Shown: positions 15,649 to 24,776 of the stretch, one piece after another
Position numbering within the stretch: the stretch's first letter is position 1
Layout: each line of letters opens with the position of its first letter
Origin: Intrasporangium flavum
GTDB taxonomy: Bacteria; Actinomycetota; Actinomycetes; Actinomycetales; Dermatophilaceae
Assembly: GCF_001956915.1 (NCBI RefSeq)
Contig: NZ_MLJO01000008.1
Location: forward strand, 62,001 to 126,000
Length of the DNA stretch: 64,000 bases
Direction of reading: 5' to 3'
Made by a program: the position numbers and the translations under genes
The notes under the pieces: generated by a model
Told to the model about the DNA's origin: nothing
Seen by the model: the letters and a program-made list of their open reading frames with translations, nothing else
Databases searched by the model: none

Positions 15649-16413
15649 ATGAGCAACGCCATGAATCACGACCAGAACGCCTCCGAGGGCCTTGTGGCCC
15701 GCGACCTCGTCATGACCTACGGCCGCAGCCCCGGCCAGACACCGCCCGCGCTCGGCGGCGTGGACCTGACCGTGCTCCCCGGTGAGAGCGTGGCCGTCAT
15801 GGGTCCGTCGGGGTCGGGCAAGACGACCCTGCTGCACGTGCTGGCCGGCATCCTGCGCCCGACCGGCGGCCAGGTGCTGTGGCGTGGCCGCGACGTCGCG
15901 CGGATGTCGGACCGCGAGCGGACCACGTTGCGCCGCAAGGACTTCGGCTTCGTCTTCCAGCAGGGGATGCTGCTGCCCGAGCTGCCCGCGGTCGAGAACG
16001 TCGCGCTGCCACTCATGCTCGACGGCGTCTCACGGCGGGTCGCGACGCGGCAGGCACAGCCGCTCTTCGCGCCGCTCGGGCTCGCGGGCCTCGAGAAGCG
16101 ACGGCCCGGCGAGCTGTCGGGCGGCCAGGCCCAACGGGTCGCCATCGCGCGGGCCATGGTGGCGCGTCCGGGCGTCGTGTTCGCCGACGAGCCCACCGGC
16201 GCCCTCGACCAGCACACGAGCGCCGAGGTGATGCGCCACCTCACCGACCTCGCCGCCCACACCGGCGCGGCCCTCGTCGTCGTGACCCACGACGAGAACG
16301 TCGCGGCCTGGTGCGGCACGGTCGTGCGGGTCCGGGACGGACGCGTCGTCGAGCGCACGACGCGTCGGCCCGGCGTGTCCGTCGCTGCTGCCGCACCGCA
16401 GGTGGCGCAGTGA
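15649..16413 (+). CDS. ABC transporter ATP-binding protein (MacB/LolD type)
   Basis: 254 residues. Walker A GPSGSGKTT near residue 51, Q-loop FVFQQGMLLPEL, signature LSGGQAQRVAIARAM, Walker B VVFADEPTGALD and H-loop VVTHD. The order and spacing match the LolD/MacB/FtsE group that works with FtsX-like permeases. The next gene supplies that permease and overlaps it by GTGA. Such pairs typically export peptides or lipoproteins or act as mechanotransducers for resistance; the substrate is unknown. Confidence 0.92.
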   Translation: MSNAMNHDQNASEGLVARDLVMTYGRSPGQTPPALGGVDLTVLPGESVAVMGPSGSGKTTLLHVLAGILRPTGGQVLWRGRDVARMSDRERTTLRRKDFGFVFQQGMLLPELPAVENVALPLMLDGVSRRVATRQAQPLFAPLGLAGLEKRRPGELSGGQAQRVAIARAMVARPGVVFADEPTGALDQHTSAEVMRHLTDLAAHTGAALVVVTHDENVAAWCGTVVRVRDGRVVERTTRRPGVSVAAAAPQVAQ

Positions 16414-17744
16414 ACGCCGCGCTGTCGCTGTGGTGGCGGCTGCGCCGGGCCGGCACCGGGCAGGACCGGGTGCCCGGCGTGCTCTCGGTCGTGTCGTTCG
16501 CCGTCGCGACCGCGGCGCTGCTCGTCTGCGTCGCCGGCCTCACCGCCTTCGAGGTGCGCAACGCGACGCCGCCGGACGCCCGGGTGGGAGGCCTCGCCAT
16601 CGACGCGGCGGCGATCGGCGACCTCTACGTCACGCTGGCCTGGATCGCCACGACGTGCATGGTCATCCCGATCCTCACCCTCGGCGGCGTGGCGGCGCGG
16701 CTGGCCATCGCCCGGCGCGACCAACGCCTCGCGGCGCTGCGCCTCGCCGGCGGCACGACCGGCCAGGTGACCCTCATGACGCTGGCCGAGGCGGCCGCGC
16801 AGGCGCTGGTCGGCGCGCTCGCCGGCGTCGTCCTCTACGTCGCGGCCGTGCCGCTCGTGGCACGGCTGACCTTCCAGGGGCGCACCTTCGAGCTCGGCGA
16901 GCTGTTGCTGCCGCTGTGGAAGACCGGGCTCGTCGTGGCCGCCGTCGTCCTCGTCGCCGTGCTGTCGGGCGCGTCGAGCCTGGCCCGCGTGGCCGTCAGC
17001 CCGCTCGGCGTCGCGGCCCGCACGAGCCCGAAGCGGCTCAGCCTCCTCCGGGTGCTCGTGGCCGTGGCCGCCGGCGCGGCATGGCTGCTCGTCATCACGC
17101 CGATGAAGGAGCCGGACCGGGTCGCCATCGTCCTCGTGCTCGGGGCGATGATCCTCGCGGTCAACTCGGTCGGGCCGTGGGTCGTCATGGTCGCCGGGCG
17201 CCTGGCCGCCCGGGTGGCGCCCACCGCCACGACCCTCCTCGCTGCCCGCCGCATCGCCGATGACCCGAAGAGCACGTGGCGTGCCGTGGGGGCCCTCGGC
17301 CTCGCCGTCGTCGTCGTGGGCTTCACGAGCCTCACCTCGGTGGACGCGTCCGCGACCGGGCTCGAGGCCTACCTCGCGGCCGACGTGTCGACGGGGTCGT
17401 TCGTGACGCTCGCCATCATCACGGTGGTCGGTGCAACCTCGACCGGCGTCGTGCAGGCGGCCCGGGTGCTCGACCAGCGGGACCAGTACCGCGCGCTCGC
17501 CCTCGCCGGCACGGGTGAGCGCGCCCTGCACCGGGCGCGCGCCCTCGAGGTGGCGCTGCCGCTCGCGGTGACGATCGCCCTGTCCGCGGGGTTCGTCTTC
17601 ACCTTGGTCCTGCCCTTCTCGAGCCACCTCGACGGCGCGCTCGTCGTGCGGTTCGTCGTGACGTCGGCGCTCGCTGGAGCCGTCGTGCTGGCCTCGGTGC
17701 TGGCCTCGCGTTCCCTCGTTCGGACGGCCTCCCGCGTCGCGTGA
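16410..17744 (+). CDS. FtsX-like ABC transporter permease
   Basis: 444 residues from a GTG overlapping the ATPase stop. About eight hydrophobic segments; the pattern of a long first segment (about 25-50), cytoplasmic loop RRDQRLAALRLAGGTTGQV (the coupling helix typical of FtsX permeases, in DQRxAxLRLxG), a middle bundle, and a C-terminal bundle with DQRDQYRALALAGTGERALHRAR (a second, degenerate coupling helix) indicates a duplicated FtsX unit. The large periplasmic domain of classical MacB is absent, so it is the small actinobacterial/Firmicute-like type. Confidence 0.85.
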   Translation: MNAALSLWWRLRRAGTGQDRVPGVLSVVSFAVATAALLVCVAGLTAFEVRNATPPDARVGGLAIDAAAIGDLYVTLAWIATTCMVIPILTLGGVAARLAIARRDQRLAALRLAGGTTGQVTLMTLAEAAAQALVGALAGVVLYVAAVPLVARLTFQGRTFELGELLLPLWKTGLVVAAVVLVAVLSGASSLARVAVSPLGVAARTSPKRLSLLRVLVAVAAGAAWLLVITPMKEPDRVAIVLVLGAMILAVNSVGPWVVMVAGRLAARVAPTATTLLAARRIADDPKSTWRAVGALGLAVVVVGFTSLTSVDASATGLEAYLAADVSTGSFVTLAIITVVGATSTGVVQAARVLDQRDQYRALALAGTGERALHRARALEVALPLAVTIALSAGFVFTLVLPFSSHLDGALVVRFVVTSALAGAVVLASVLASRSLVRTASRVA

Positions 17745-17754
17745 ACCGGTCGTC

Positions 17755-17760
17755 TACGGT
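17755..17760 (+). promoter_or_regulatory. -10 element of the LCP gene (leaderless)
   Basis: TACGGT, six bases, then the GTG start at 17767. There is no Shine-Dalgarno sequence, and only 22 bp separate this gene from the FtsX gene. Confidence 0.5.
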
Positions 17761-17766
17761 GGGGCG

Positions 17767-18984
17767 GTGACCTCTGTGCACCGCCCCGCCGCGCGCCGCC
17801 GAGCCAGCACGCGCGTCGCCGTCGCGGCCGCCGCGACGGCCGCACTGCTCGCCTCGTGCACGTCGACCCCGAGCGGCTCGCCCGCTTCGGCCCCGGCCTC
17901 GACGGCAGGGTCGGCGACGACGACGGGCACGGGCAGCACCTCCTCGGCGCCCGCGCAGGGTGGCCTCACCGGCGCACCTGCTCCCCTCGTCGCCCTGGTC
18001 GAACGCGTCTACGGCGGTGGCGACCTCGGCAGCGCCGCGAGCCCCACCGCCAAGGCCGCCCTTGCGGCGCGCAAGCCGGCCGCGCTCCCGGCCGGCGCGA
18101 AGGCGTCGGTCGGGTCGTGGATGGGCACCCCCGTCGCGGTCGTCACGGCCGGCGACGACGTCACGCTCGCGGTCGGGCCCACGTGGAAGGTGGTCGGCGG
18201 CTGGTGGCCCGGCCTCGGCGTCGACCGGCCGTCCCTGGGCCCCAAGGGCCCCCGCTGGGTCCTCGCCATCGGGTCGGACGCCCGCAAGGGCCAGCCGCTC
18301 GAGCGCACCCGCGCCGACGTGCTCCAGGTCATCGGTCAGGACGGCGCCGGCGGCGGCGGTGTCATGGGCATGGCCCGCGACCTCTGGGTGCCGCTGTCGA
18401 CCGGCGGCAAGGGAAAGATCAACTCCGCCATGGTGTTCGGCGGCCCGTCCGCGCAGGTCACCACGGTGCGGCGCGTCACCGGCCTGCCCGTGCAGGGGTA
18501 CGTCGTCATCGGCTTCTCCGGCTTCAAGAAGGTCGTCGACGAGCAGGGCGGCATCCCCATCGTCATCCCGAAGACCGTCGTGGCCTCGCACGCCAAGAAC
18601 CTCGTCATCAAGGCGGGCCCGCAGACGTTGAGCGGCGCCGAGGCCCTCGCCTACGCCCGCGAGCGCAAGACCCTCCCCGACGGCGACTTCGGCCGGTCCC
18701 GCCACCAGGGCGAGGTGATCCTCGCGTCCGCGATCAAGGCCAAGCTGGCCGGGCCCATCGCCATCCCCCGGGCGCTGACGAGCTTCAGCAAGGTGGGCCG
18801 GAGCAACCTCGACGCCGAGCAGATCCTCACGTTCACGGCAGGCCTCCACACGCTCAACCCCCTCAAGGTCGGCCGCGGCGTCGCCAAGGGCGCCTTCGGG
18901 TGGGCCGGCCAGCAGTCGATCGTCGTGCTCGGCGCCGAGGCCCGACGCCTCTTCGCGCAGTTCCGCGACGGGAACCTCTCGTGA
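17767..18984 (+). CDS. LytR-CpsA-Psr (LCP) family lipoprotein
   Basis: 405 residues, GTG start. Signal peptide with lipobox (TAALLASC), then a Ser/Thr/Pro/Gly-rich linker (about 35-75). LCP domain from about 155: WVLAIGSDAR, RTRADVLQVI, GMARDLWVPL, KINSAMVFGG, GYVVIGFSGFKKVVDEQGGIPI and ALAYARERK. Asp and Arg residues that bind the polyprenyl pyrophosphate are present. LCP enzymes transfer glycopolymers (arabinogalactan, teichoic acid) to peptidoglycan. A lipoprotein anchor in place of the usual N-terminal transmembrane helix is somewhat unusual. Confidence 0.9.
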   Translation: MTSVHRPAARRRASTRVAVAAAATAALLASCTSTPSGSPASAPASTAGSATTTGTGSTSSAPAQGGLTGAPAPLVALVERVYGGGDLGSAASPTAKAALAARKPAALPAGAKASVGSWMGTPVAVVTAGDDVTLAVGPTWKVVGGWWPGLGVDRPSLGPKGPRWVLAIGSDARKGQPLERTRADVLQVIGQDGAGGGGVMGMARDLWVPLSTGGKGKINSAMVFGGPSAQVTTVRRVTGLPVQGYVVIGFSGFKKVVDEQGGIPIVIPKTVVASHAKNLVIKAGPQTLSGAEALAYARERKTLPDGDFGRSRHQGEVILASAIKAKLAGPIAIPRALTSFSKVGRSNLDAEQILTFTAGLHTLNPLKVGRGVAKGAFGWAGQQSIVVLGAEARRLFAQFRDGNLS

Positions 18985-19532
18985 GCACCGACGCCTCCCA
19001 CGCGTCAGACACGTCCGACGCGTCCGACCCCTCCCCCGCTGCGGTGCTGCGGCGCGCCCGCACCGCCGACATCCGGGCGATCCGCGCGCTCGTCGCACCG
19101 CTCGCCGAGCGACGCGTCCTCGTGAGCAAGGAGGCCGTCACCTACTACGAGTCGGTGCAGGAGTTCCGGGTCGCCGAGGTGGACGGCCGCGTCGTCGGGT
19201 GCGGCGCGCTGCACGTCATGTGGGAGGACCTCGCCGAGATCCGCACCCTCGCCGTGGCCGACGACCAGCTCGGCACCGGCCTCGGCGGCCGGATCCTCGA
19301 GGAGCTCGTCGAGGACGCCCGTGCCCTCGGGGTGCGGCGCCTGTTCTGCCTCACCTTCGAGACCCGGTTCTTCGAGCGGCACGGGTTCGCCGCCATCGAG
19401 GGCCAGGCCGTGTCGCACGCCGTGTACGCCGAGCTGCTGCGCTCCTACGACGAGGGTGTCGCCGAGTTCCTCGACCTCGAGCGGGTCAAGCCGAACACCC
19501 TCGGCAACACCCGGATGCTCCGCACCCTCTGA
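18981..19532 (+). CDS. argA: amino-acid N-acetyltransferase (mycobacterial ArgA type)
   Basis: 183 residues; GTGA overlap with the LCP gene. GNAT fold with strong similarity to the short stand-alone ArgA of mycobacteria: RRARTADIRAIRALV, YYESVQEFRVAEVDG, GALHVMWEDLAEIRTLAV, the acetyl-CoA loop, CLTFETRFFERHGF and the conserved tail LLRSYDEGVAEFLDLERVKP. Predicted to make N-acetylglutamate (or acetylate glutamine) in arginine synthesis. The first 17 residues (TDASHASDTSDASDPS) are a disordered Asp-Ala-Ser tract encoded by GACGCGTC-type DNA; the fold starts near residue 22. Confidence 0.87.
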   Translation: MSTDASHASDTSDASDPSPAAVLRRARTADIRAIRALVAPLAERRVLVSKEAVTYYESVQEFRVAEVDGRVVGCGALHVMWEDLAEIRTLAVADDQLGTGLGGRILEELVEDARALGVRRLFCLTFETRFFERHGFAAIEGQAVSHAVYAELLRSYDEGVAEFLDLERVKPNTLGNTRMLRTL

Positions 19533-19545
19533 GCGCCTCCCGCCC

Positions 19546-20478
19546 TCAGGCGCGCCCGGAGGCCGCGTAGAGGCGCCGGACGACGTCCTCGATGTCCGGC
19601 TCCTCGATCGTCAGGTCACGCACGTCGTGGCGCGCCGACACGTGGGCGAGGACGGCTGCCGCCGTGGTGGTGGCCGGGTCGAACGACAGCCGCTGGCGCA
19701 AGCCGTCGGACTCGCTGCCGACGAGCGTCGCGCCCGGGACGTCCGCGAGGTCGGGCGTCGGCGCCGCGAGGTCGAGCACGAGCAGCCGTTGGGCACCGAC
19801 GGTCGCGGCGAGACCGGGGAGGGTGCCGTCGAAGGCGAGCCGGCCGTGGTCGACGACGAGGACGCGGTCGCAGAGCCTCTCGATGTCGCCCATGTCGTGG
19901 GTCGTCAGCAGCAGGGTCGTGCCGCGCTCGCGCCGCTCGGCGACGAGGAACTCGCGCAGCCGCTGCTTGGACAGGACGTCGAGGCCGATCGTCGGCTCGT
20001 CGAGGACGAGCAGCTCCGGTGAGTGCAGGAGGGCAGCCGCGATCTCGGCCCGCATCCGCTGGCCGAGCGAGAGCGAGCGCACCGGGGTGCCCAGCTGCGG
20101 CCCCATCTCCAGCTGCTCGACGAGCAGGTCGGTGCGGGACCGGGCGTGGGCGTCGTCGAGCCGGTGGATGGCGGCCAGGATCGTGAACGACTCGCGCAGC
20201 GGGAGGTCCCACCACAGCTGGGAGCGCTGGCCGAAGACGACGCCGACGCGTCGGGCGACCTCGACGCGCTGGCGCATCGGGTCGAAGCCGCACGTGCGCA
20301 CGTGCCCGGAGGTCGGCTTGAGGATGCCGGTCAGCATCTTGATCGTCGTCGACTTGCCGGCGCCGTTGGCCCCGATGTAGCCGACCGACTCGCCCGGCTC
20401 GACCGTGAACGACATGTGGTCGACGGCGCGGGTCCGCTTGAAGTCGCGCACGAGGTCGCGCGTCTCGATGATGCTCAT
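19546..20478 (-). CDS. ABC-2 transporter ATP-binding protein (COG4586 type)
   Basis: 310 residues. Walker A GANGAGKSTT near 38, SLSLGQRMRAEIAAALL as signature, LLVLDEPTIGLD Walker B and LLTTHDMGDIERLCD. The characteristic VGVVFGQRSQLWWDLPL marks the group of exporters whose two permeases are the next genes upstream. A C-terminal about 80-residue extension is typical of that group. Last gene of a three-gene operon, with an ATGA overlap to the permease. Substrate unknown. Confidence 0.9.
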   Translation of the reverse strand: MSIIETRDLVRDFKRTRAVDHMSFTVEPGESVGYIGANGAGKSTTIKMLTGILKPTSGHVRTCGFDPMRQRVEVARRVGVVFGQRSQLWWDLPLRESFTILAAIHRLDDAHARSRTDLLVEQLEMGPQLGTPVRSLSLGQRMRAEIAAALLHSPELLVLDEPTIGLDVLSKQRLREFLVAERRERGTTLLLTTHDMGDIERLCDRVLVVDHGRLAFDGTLPGLAATVGAQRLLVLDLAAPTPDLADVPGATLVGSESDGLRQRLSFDPATTTAAAVLAHVSARHDVRDLTIEEPDIEDVVRRLYAASGRA

Positions 20479-21341
20479 CCGCCTGCTCCTTCGTAGTGCC
20501 GGGTGCCGATGCGCCAGCAGAGGGCCGCGAGGGCCCACGCGAACACCGCCGCGAGCGGGGTGCACCAGGCGAGCCACGTCGGCACGAACGGGTCGCCGGG
20601 CAGGTGGAGGATCGCCACGGCCGGCACGTAGGCGACGAACGCCGTGGGCACGACGAACATCCAGAAGATCCGCAGCAGGTTCGGGAACACTTGCTGGCTC
20701 TGCTGCGCGGCGTAGGACCCGCCGTAGGTGAACGCGTTGGTGAACTCCGAGCCGTCGACGAGGAAGAATTGCAGCCCACCCGCGGCCGTGAACAGCGCCG
20801 AGAAGATCGCCGTGCCGCTGACGACGGTGAGCACGAGCAGGGCGACGGTGGCCCACGACCACGACACGTCGGCCGTCGTCAGGGCCACGACGAGCGCCAC
20901 GACCGCCACCGACATCCGCCCGACGCGGCGCAGCGACAGGTCGCTCGTCACGAGCTGGGCCAGCAGCGGCAGCGGTCGCACGTAGAAGGCGTCGACCTGC
21001 CCGGCCCGGATGTAGGTGGGCAGCTGGTCGAGGTGCCCGACGACCATGTCGGCCAGCGCGAACGCGAGGTTGGACAGCGCGAACACGAGCAGCGCCGCGG
21101 GGAAGTCGAGCCCGCCGAGCACGTCGACGTTGTGGAAGATGACCCACACCTCGGCGAACTCGGCCAGGCCCGCGCCGAGGGTGCCGAGGACATCGGTGAC
21201 GAACGAGGTGCGGTACTGCATCTGGGCCCGGGCGCGCGAGGCGAGCAGGACGCGGTACGGGCGCAGCCGCTCGCGAAGGCCCGTGAGGCCCATGGCCTCC
21301 GGGCGGTGCACCGGGCCGGGCACGGTGGTCGGGTCAGCCAC
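20475..21341 (-). CDS. ABC-2 family transporter permease (COG3694/DUF990 type)
   Basis: 288 residues, GTG start overlapping the preceding gene by eight bases. Six hydrophobic segments after an N-terminal cytoplasmic part; motifs such as RAGQVDAFYVRPLPLLAQL and SALFTAAGGLQFFLVDGSEFTNAFTYGG are typical of this uncharacterised exporter group. Forms the membrane domain together with the upstream permease and the downstream ATPase. Confidence 0.87.
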   Translation of the reverse strand: MADPTTVPGPVHRPEAMGLTGLRERLRPYRVLLASRARAQMQYRTSFVTDVLGTLGAGLAEFAEVWVIFHNVDVLGGLDFPAALLVFALSNLAFALADMVVGHLDQLPTYIRAGQVDAFYVRPLPLLAQLVTSDLSLRRVGRMSVAVVALVVALTTADVSWSWATVALLVLTVVSGTAIFSALFTAAGGLQFFLVDGSEFTNAFTYGGSYAAQQSQQVFPNLLRIFWMFVVPTAFVAYVPAVAILHLPGDPFVPTWLAWCTPLAAVFAWALAALCWRIGTRHYEGAGG

Positions 21342-22128
21342 CCTGCACCTCCAGCTTGCGCCGGCCGGCCCGCATGACGACCTGGCCGAGGACCACGAGG
21401 ACCACCGCCCAGAACACCTGGCTCGCGAGCGTCGGCAGCACCTGCGCGCCGGTCACCCGCCCGGCGAGGATGTCGATGGGGTTCTGGAGCATCGACGGGA
21501 ACGGCGACCACTGGGCGATGGTCCGCAGCCAGTCGGGGAACCACGGCACCGGCACGTAGAGGCCACAGAGCAGGCCGCCGAAGATCATGTAGAGCAGGCG
21601 CACGCCCCGCACCTCGACGAGCCAGAACGCGAGGAGGTTGACGACGAAGCTGCCCGCGAAGGCCACGACGACGGCGAGGGCCACCGACACGAATCCGGCG
21701 ACCCACCCCATCGCCCCGGGCGGCCACGCCATGTCGAACAGCAGCGCACCGACGAGCAGCGCGGGAGCTCCCCGCGCGATGAGGTTGATGCCCGCGCGTC
21801 CGAGATCGCTTGCGAGGTAGGCGAACTGGGGGTCGAGCGGCCGCAGGAAGTCGATGGCGATGTCGCCGGTGCGGACCCGCTGGCCCACCTCCTGGAAGCC
21901 CCAGAGGTTGACGGTGCCGAGCAGCGCCTGGCCCCACCACACGAACGCGACGGCGGTCGGGGCGTCGTAGCCCCCGATGGCCGACCCCGCCGACGCCACT
22001 GCCGCGAGCACGATCGAGGCGCGGATCAGCCCGAAGACCGAGTTCGTCGTCATGCCCGCGAGGAGCGCGAGCCGGTAGGTCGAGTGGCGCCGGAAGCCCG
22101 CCCGGACGAGGAGCCAGAACGTCGACAC
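21334..22128 (-). CDS. ABC-2 family transporter permease (COG4587 type)
   Basis: 264 residues, GTG start, first gene of the three-gene exporter operon. Six hydrophobic segments; VWWGQALLGTVNLWGFQEVGQRVRTGDIAIDFLRPLDPQ is the region that pairs with RAGQVDAFYVRPL of the second permease, showing the two are distant homologues. The function of these exporters is generally unknown. Confidence 0.87.
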   Translation of the reverse strand: MSTFWLLVRAGFRRHSTYRLALLAGMTTNSVFGLIRASIVLAAVASAGSAIGGYDAPTAVAFVWWGQALLGTVNLWGFQEVGQRVRTGDIAIDFLRPLDPQFAYLASDLGRAGINLIARGAPALLVGALLFDMAWPPGAMGWVAGFVSVALAVVVAFAGSFVVNLLAFWLVEVRGVRLLYMIFGGLLCGLYVPVPWFPDWLRTIAQWSPFPSMLQNPIDILAGRVTGAQVLPTLASQVFWAVVLVVLGQVVMRAGRRKLEVQGG

Positions 22129-22270
22129 GGTCCCCGCTCCCCCTCTCGCTCCCCTGCGCCCCGGCCGGAGGCACGAGGGGCCACGTTACTGGTCCGGCCA
22201 ACGCCGGGCAACGGGGTTCGGGGGCACGTGCACGGGCGCGGACACGGACGCCGGGCCTATGTGGTGAGGT

Positions 22271-22666
22271 GTGCCCATGGCCCGATCAGCGCGCGACCTG
22301 TCCCCCGAGGCCCTCGAGTTCCTCCGGGTCAGGCACCTGGCCACCCTGACGACCGCGCGACGCGACGGCTCACCCCACGTGACACCCGTCGGGTTCACCT
22401 GGGACGCAGAGGCCCTCGTCGTGCGCGTCATCACGAGCCGCACGAGCCAGAAGGCCGTCAACGCGGCCCGAGGCGGCCGGGCCGCGGTCTGCCAGGTGGA
22501 GGGTCGCCACTGGCTGACGCTCGAGGGCAGCACCCGCGTCCTCGACGACGCGGCCACCGTGGCCGACGCCGAGCGGCGCTACGCGGCTCGCTACCGGGAG
22601 CCCCGCCCCAACCCGCAGCGGGTCGTCGTCGAGATCGCCGTCGACCGGGTCCTCGGCAACCTCTGA
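22271..22666 (+). CDS. PPOX-class (F420-dependent or PNPOx-like) flavoprotein
   Basis: 131 residues from GTG 22271 (ATG 22277 is possible; TATGTG seven bases before the GTG fits a leaderless start). Small split-barrel fold: FLRVRHLATLTTARRDGSPHVTPVGFTWD, then RAAVCQVEGRHWLTLEGSTRVLDD. It resembles the Rv1155-type PPOX family, which binds F420 or FMN. The substrate cannot be told. Convergent with mutY, only 16 bp apart. Confidence 0.85.
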   Translation: MPMARSARDLSPEALEFLRVRHLATLTTARRDGSPHVTPVGFTWDAEALVVRVITSRTSQKAVNAARGGRAAVCQVEGRHWLTLEGSTRVLDDAATVADAERRYAARYREPRPNPQRVVVEIAVDRVLGNL

Positions 22667-22682
22667 CCGGACGCGGGCCCCG

Positions 22683-23585
22683 TCAGGCGGGGAGCCGGAA
22701 GCGGTCGCCGTCGAGGGGCTCGACGAGGCCGTCGGCGACGAGGGAGTCGAGGCAGCGCATCACCTGCGCCGCGTCGGGGCCGCTGTCGGCGAGGTCGGCG
22801 AGCGGGAGGTCGGCGTGCCGGTCTCGCAGCCGGCGCAGCAGCTCGCCGCGCACTTGCCGGTCGGTGCCGTGCCAGGCCTGGCCGCGACGCGGCGGCCCGT
22901 CGTAGGCCGGGCGGCCGTCGAGGTTCCAGGCACAGAGGTCGGCCACCGGGCACTCGCCGCAGCGTGGCCCACGCGCCACGCACACCAGCGCGCCGAGCTC
23001 CATGACCGCGACGTTCCACGTGTTGGCGGTGTCGCGGTCGGCCGGCATCGACTCCGCTGCGAGCCGCGCCTCGGCCCGGTTGAGCGTGAGGTTCGGGAAG
23101 GCCTTGCCCTCGACGGCCCGGGCCAGGACGCGCCGCACGTTGGTGTCGACGACCACCTCCGGGATGCCGAAGGCGAAGCATGAGACGGCGGCCGCCGTGT
23201 AGGCCCCGACCCCGGGCAGCGCGAGCAGCTCGGCCGGGGTGCCCGGCACCTCGCCGCCGTGCCGGTCGACCATCGCGGTCGCGGCCTCGTGCAGCCGCAG
23301 CGCCCGGCGCGGGTAGCCGAGCCGGCCCCACGCGCGTACGGCGTCGCCGGGAGCGGCCGCGGCGAGCGCGCCCGGTGTGGGCCAGCGCTCCATCCACTCG
23401 CGCCAGATCGGCTCGACGCGGGCCAGCGGCGTCTGCTGCGACATCACCTCGGACAGGAACACGCCCCAGGGGCTGCAGTCAGGGGCACGCCACGGCAGCT
23501 GCTGCCGGCCGGCCTCGGCGTACCAGGCGTTGACGCGCTCGTGGAGCAGCGGCGTCGCGACGGGTGAGGAGGGCGGGGTGGGCAC
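22683..23585 (-). CDS. mutY: A/G-specific adenine glycosylase MutY
   Basis: 300 residues from GTG 23585. Catalytic Glu in VFLSEVMSQQTPLARV, helix-hairpin-helix LPGVGAYTAAAV, catalytic Asp in VVVDTNVRRVLARA, and a complete [4Fe-4S] site CVARGPRCGECPVADLC with the C-x6-C-x2-C-x5-C spacing. Removes adenine mispaired with 8-oxoguanine. Compared with E. coli MutY (350) it lacks much of the C-terminal NUDIX-like domain, as is usual in actinobacteria. Same strand as disA, 59 bp downstream. Confidence 0.94.
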   Translation of the reverse strand: MPTPPSSPVATPLLHERVNAWYAEAGRQQLPWRAPDCSPWGVFLSEVMSQQTPLARVEPIWREWMERWPTPGALAAAAPGDAVRAWGRLGYPRRALRLHEAATAMVDRHGGEVPGTPAELLALPGVGAYTAAAVSCFAFGIPEVVVDTNVRRVLARAVEGKAFPNLTLNRAEARLAAESMPADRDTANTWNVAVMELGALVCVARGPRCGECPVADLCAWNLDGRPAYDGPPRRGQAWHGTDRQVRGELLRRLRDRHADLPLADLADSGPDAAQVMRCLDSLVADGLVEPLDGDRFRLPA

Positions 23586-23644
23586 GGCGGCATCGTAGGC
23601 GCCACCACGGACGCCGGTCGCGCCGGTCGCGCCGGTCACGCCCG

Positions 23645-24721
23645 TCAGACGTAGCGCTCGAGGATGCTCGACTCGGCGAGGCGCGAGAGCCCCTCGCGGA
23701 CGGCGCGCGCCCGGCCCTCGCCGACGCCCTCGACGAGCATGAGGTCCTCGATGCCGGCGGCGAGGAGGCGCTGCAGCGACTCGAAGTGCGTGACGAGGCG
23801 CTCGACGATCGCGCTCGGCAGCCGCGGCACCTTGGTCAGGAGGCGGTAGCCGAGCGGGCTGACGGGCGCGTCGAGGCTGTCGCCGACGACGGAGAACCCG
23901 ACGGCGCGGGCACCCGCGGGCAGGTCGAGCAGCTCGACGGAGTTGAGGGCCTCGAGGTTGGCCAGCGCCTCCTCGAGGGTGAGGCCCGACTTGGTGGCCG
24001 GCAGGTAGTCGCGGATGACGAGCTCGCGGTCGTTGCCGAGGCCGCCGACGAGCTCCTCGAGCTGGAGGCTGAGCAGGCGGCCGTCGGTGCCGAGCTCGAC
24101 GACGTAGTCCTGGATCTCGGCCGAGATGCGCCGGACCATCTCGAGGCGCTGGAGCACCGCGGTGACGTCGCGGATCGTGACGAGGTCCTCGATCTCGAGG
24201 GCCGACAGGGTGCCGGTGACCTCGTCGAGCCTGGCCTTGTAGCGCTCGAGGGTCTGCAGGGCCTGGTCGGCGCGCGAGAGCGTCGTGGGCGAGCCCTCGA
24301 TGACGTGCCGGAGGTCGCCGACGTAGAGCGCGACGACGCCCATCGACTGGCTCACCGAGATGACCGGGAAGCCGGTCTGCTTGGCGACCCGCTCGGCGGT
24401 GCGGTGCCGGGTGCCGGACTCGGTGGTCTCGATGCTGGAGTCGGGGACCAGCTGCGTGGCGGCCCGAACGATGCGGGCGCCCTCGCGGTCCAGGACGACG
24501 GCGCCGTCCATCTTGCACAGCTCGCGCAGGCGGGTGGCCGAGAACTCGACCTCGAGGGCGAAGCCGCCGGTGCAGATGGACTCGACGACCCGGTCGAAGC
24601 CGAGGACGATGAGGGCGCCGGTGCGGCCGCGGAGGATCCGTTCGAGGCTGTCCCGCAGCTCGGTGCCCGGGGCCACTGCGGCGAGGGCCGCGCGGAGCAG
24701 CAGCTCGTCGTTCCGGTCCAT
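23645..24721 (-). CDS. disA: diadenylate cyclase DisA
   Basis: 358 residues, the family length. N-terminal DAC domain with DGA (72-74) and RHRTAE (105-110), central helical linker, C-terminal helix-hairpin-helix domain ([23 protein letters not shown]). Makes c-di-AMP and scans DNA for branched structures. Lies directly downstream of radA on the same strand, a conserved pairing; RadA is known to regulate DisA activity in some bacteria. c-di-AMP commonly controls RCK/TrkA potassium proteins, one of which is at 2.4 kb. Confidence 0.96.
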   Translation of the reverse strand: MDRNDELLLRAALAAVAPGTELRDSLERILRGRTGALIVLGFDRVVESICTGGFALEVEFSATRLRELCKMDGAVVLDREGARIVRAATQLVPDSSIETTESGTRHRTAERVAKQTGFPVISVSQSMGVVALYVGDLRHVIEGSPTTLSRADQALQTLERYKARLDEVTGTLSALEIEDLVTIRDVTAVLQRLEMVRRISAEIQDYVVELGTDGRLLSLQLEELVGGLGNDRELVIRDYLPATKSGLTLEEALANLEALNSVELLDLPAGARAVGFSVVGDSLDAPVSPLGYRLLTKVPRLPSAIVERLVTHFESLQRLLAAGIEDLMLVEGVGEGRARAVREGLSRLAESSILERYV

Positions 24722-24776
24722 CACGTCCCTGTCAGCAGGGGGCGAGCCCAGCGCGTCGACCCCGGTCGGTCGCAGT

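Noticed and set aside
12462..15662. 1066-codon open frame antisense to clpC
   Set aside because: It lies opposite the full-length clpC reading frame, has low-complexity composition (Leu/Val/Arg/Asp runs), and no ribosome-binding site or domain.
15410..15837. Short minus-strand frames between clpC and the ABC ATPase gene
   Set aside because: No ribosome-binding sites, overlap the clpC terminator hairpin and the ATPase start, and show shadow-frame composition.
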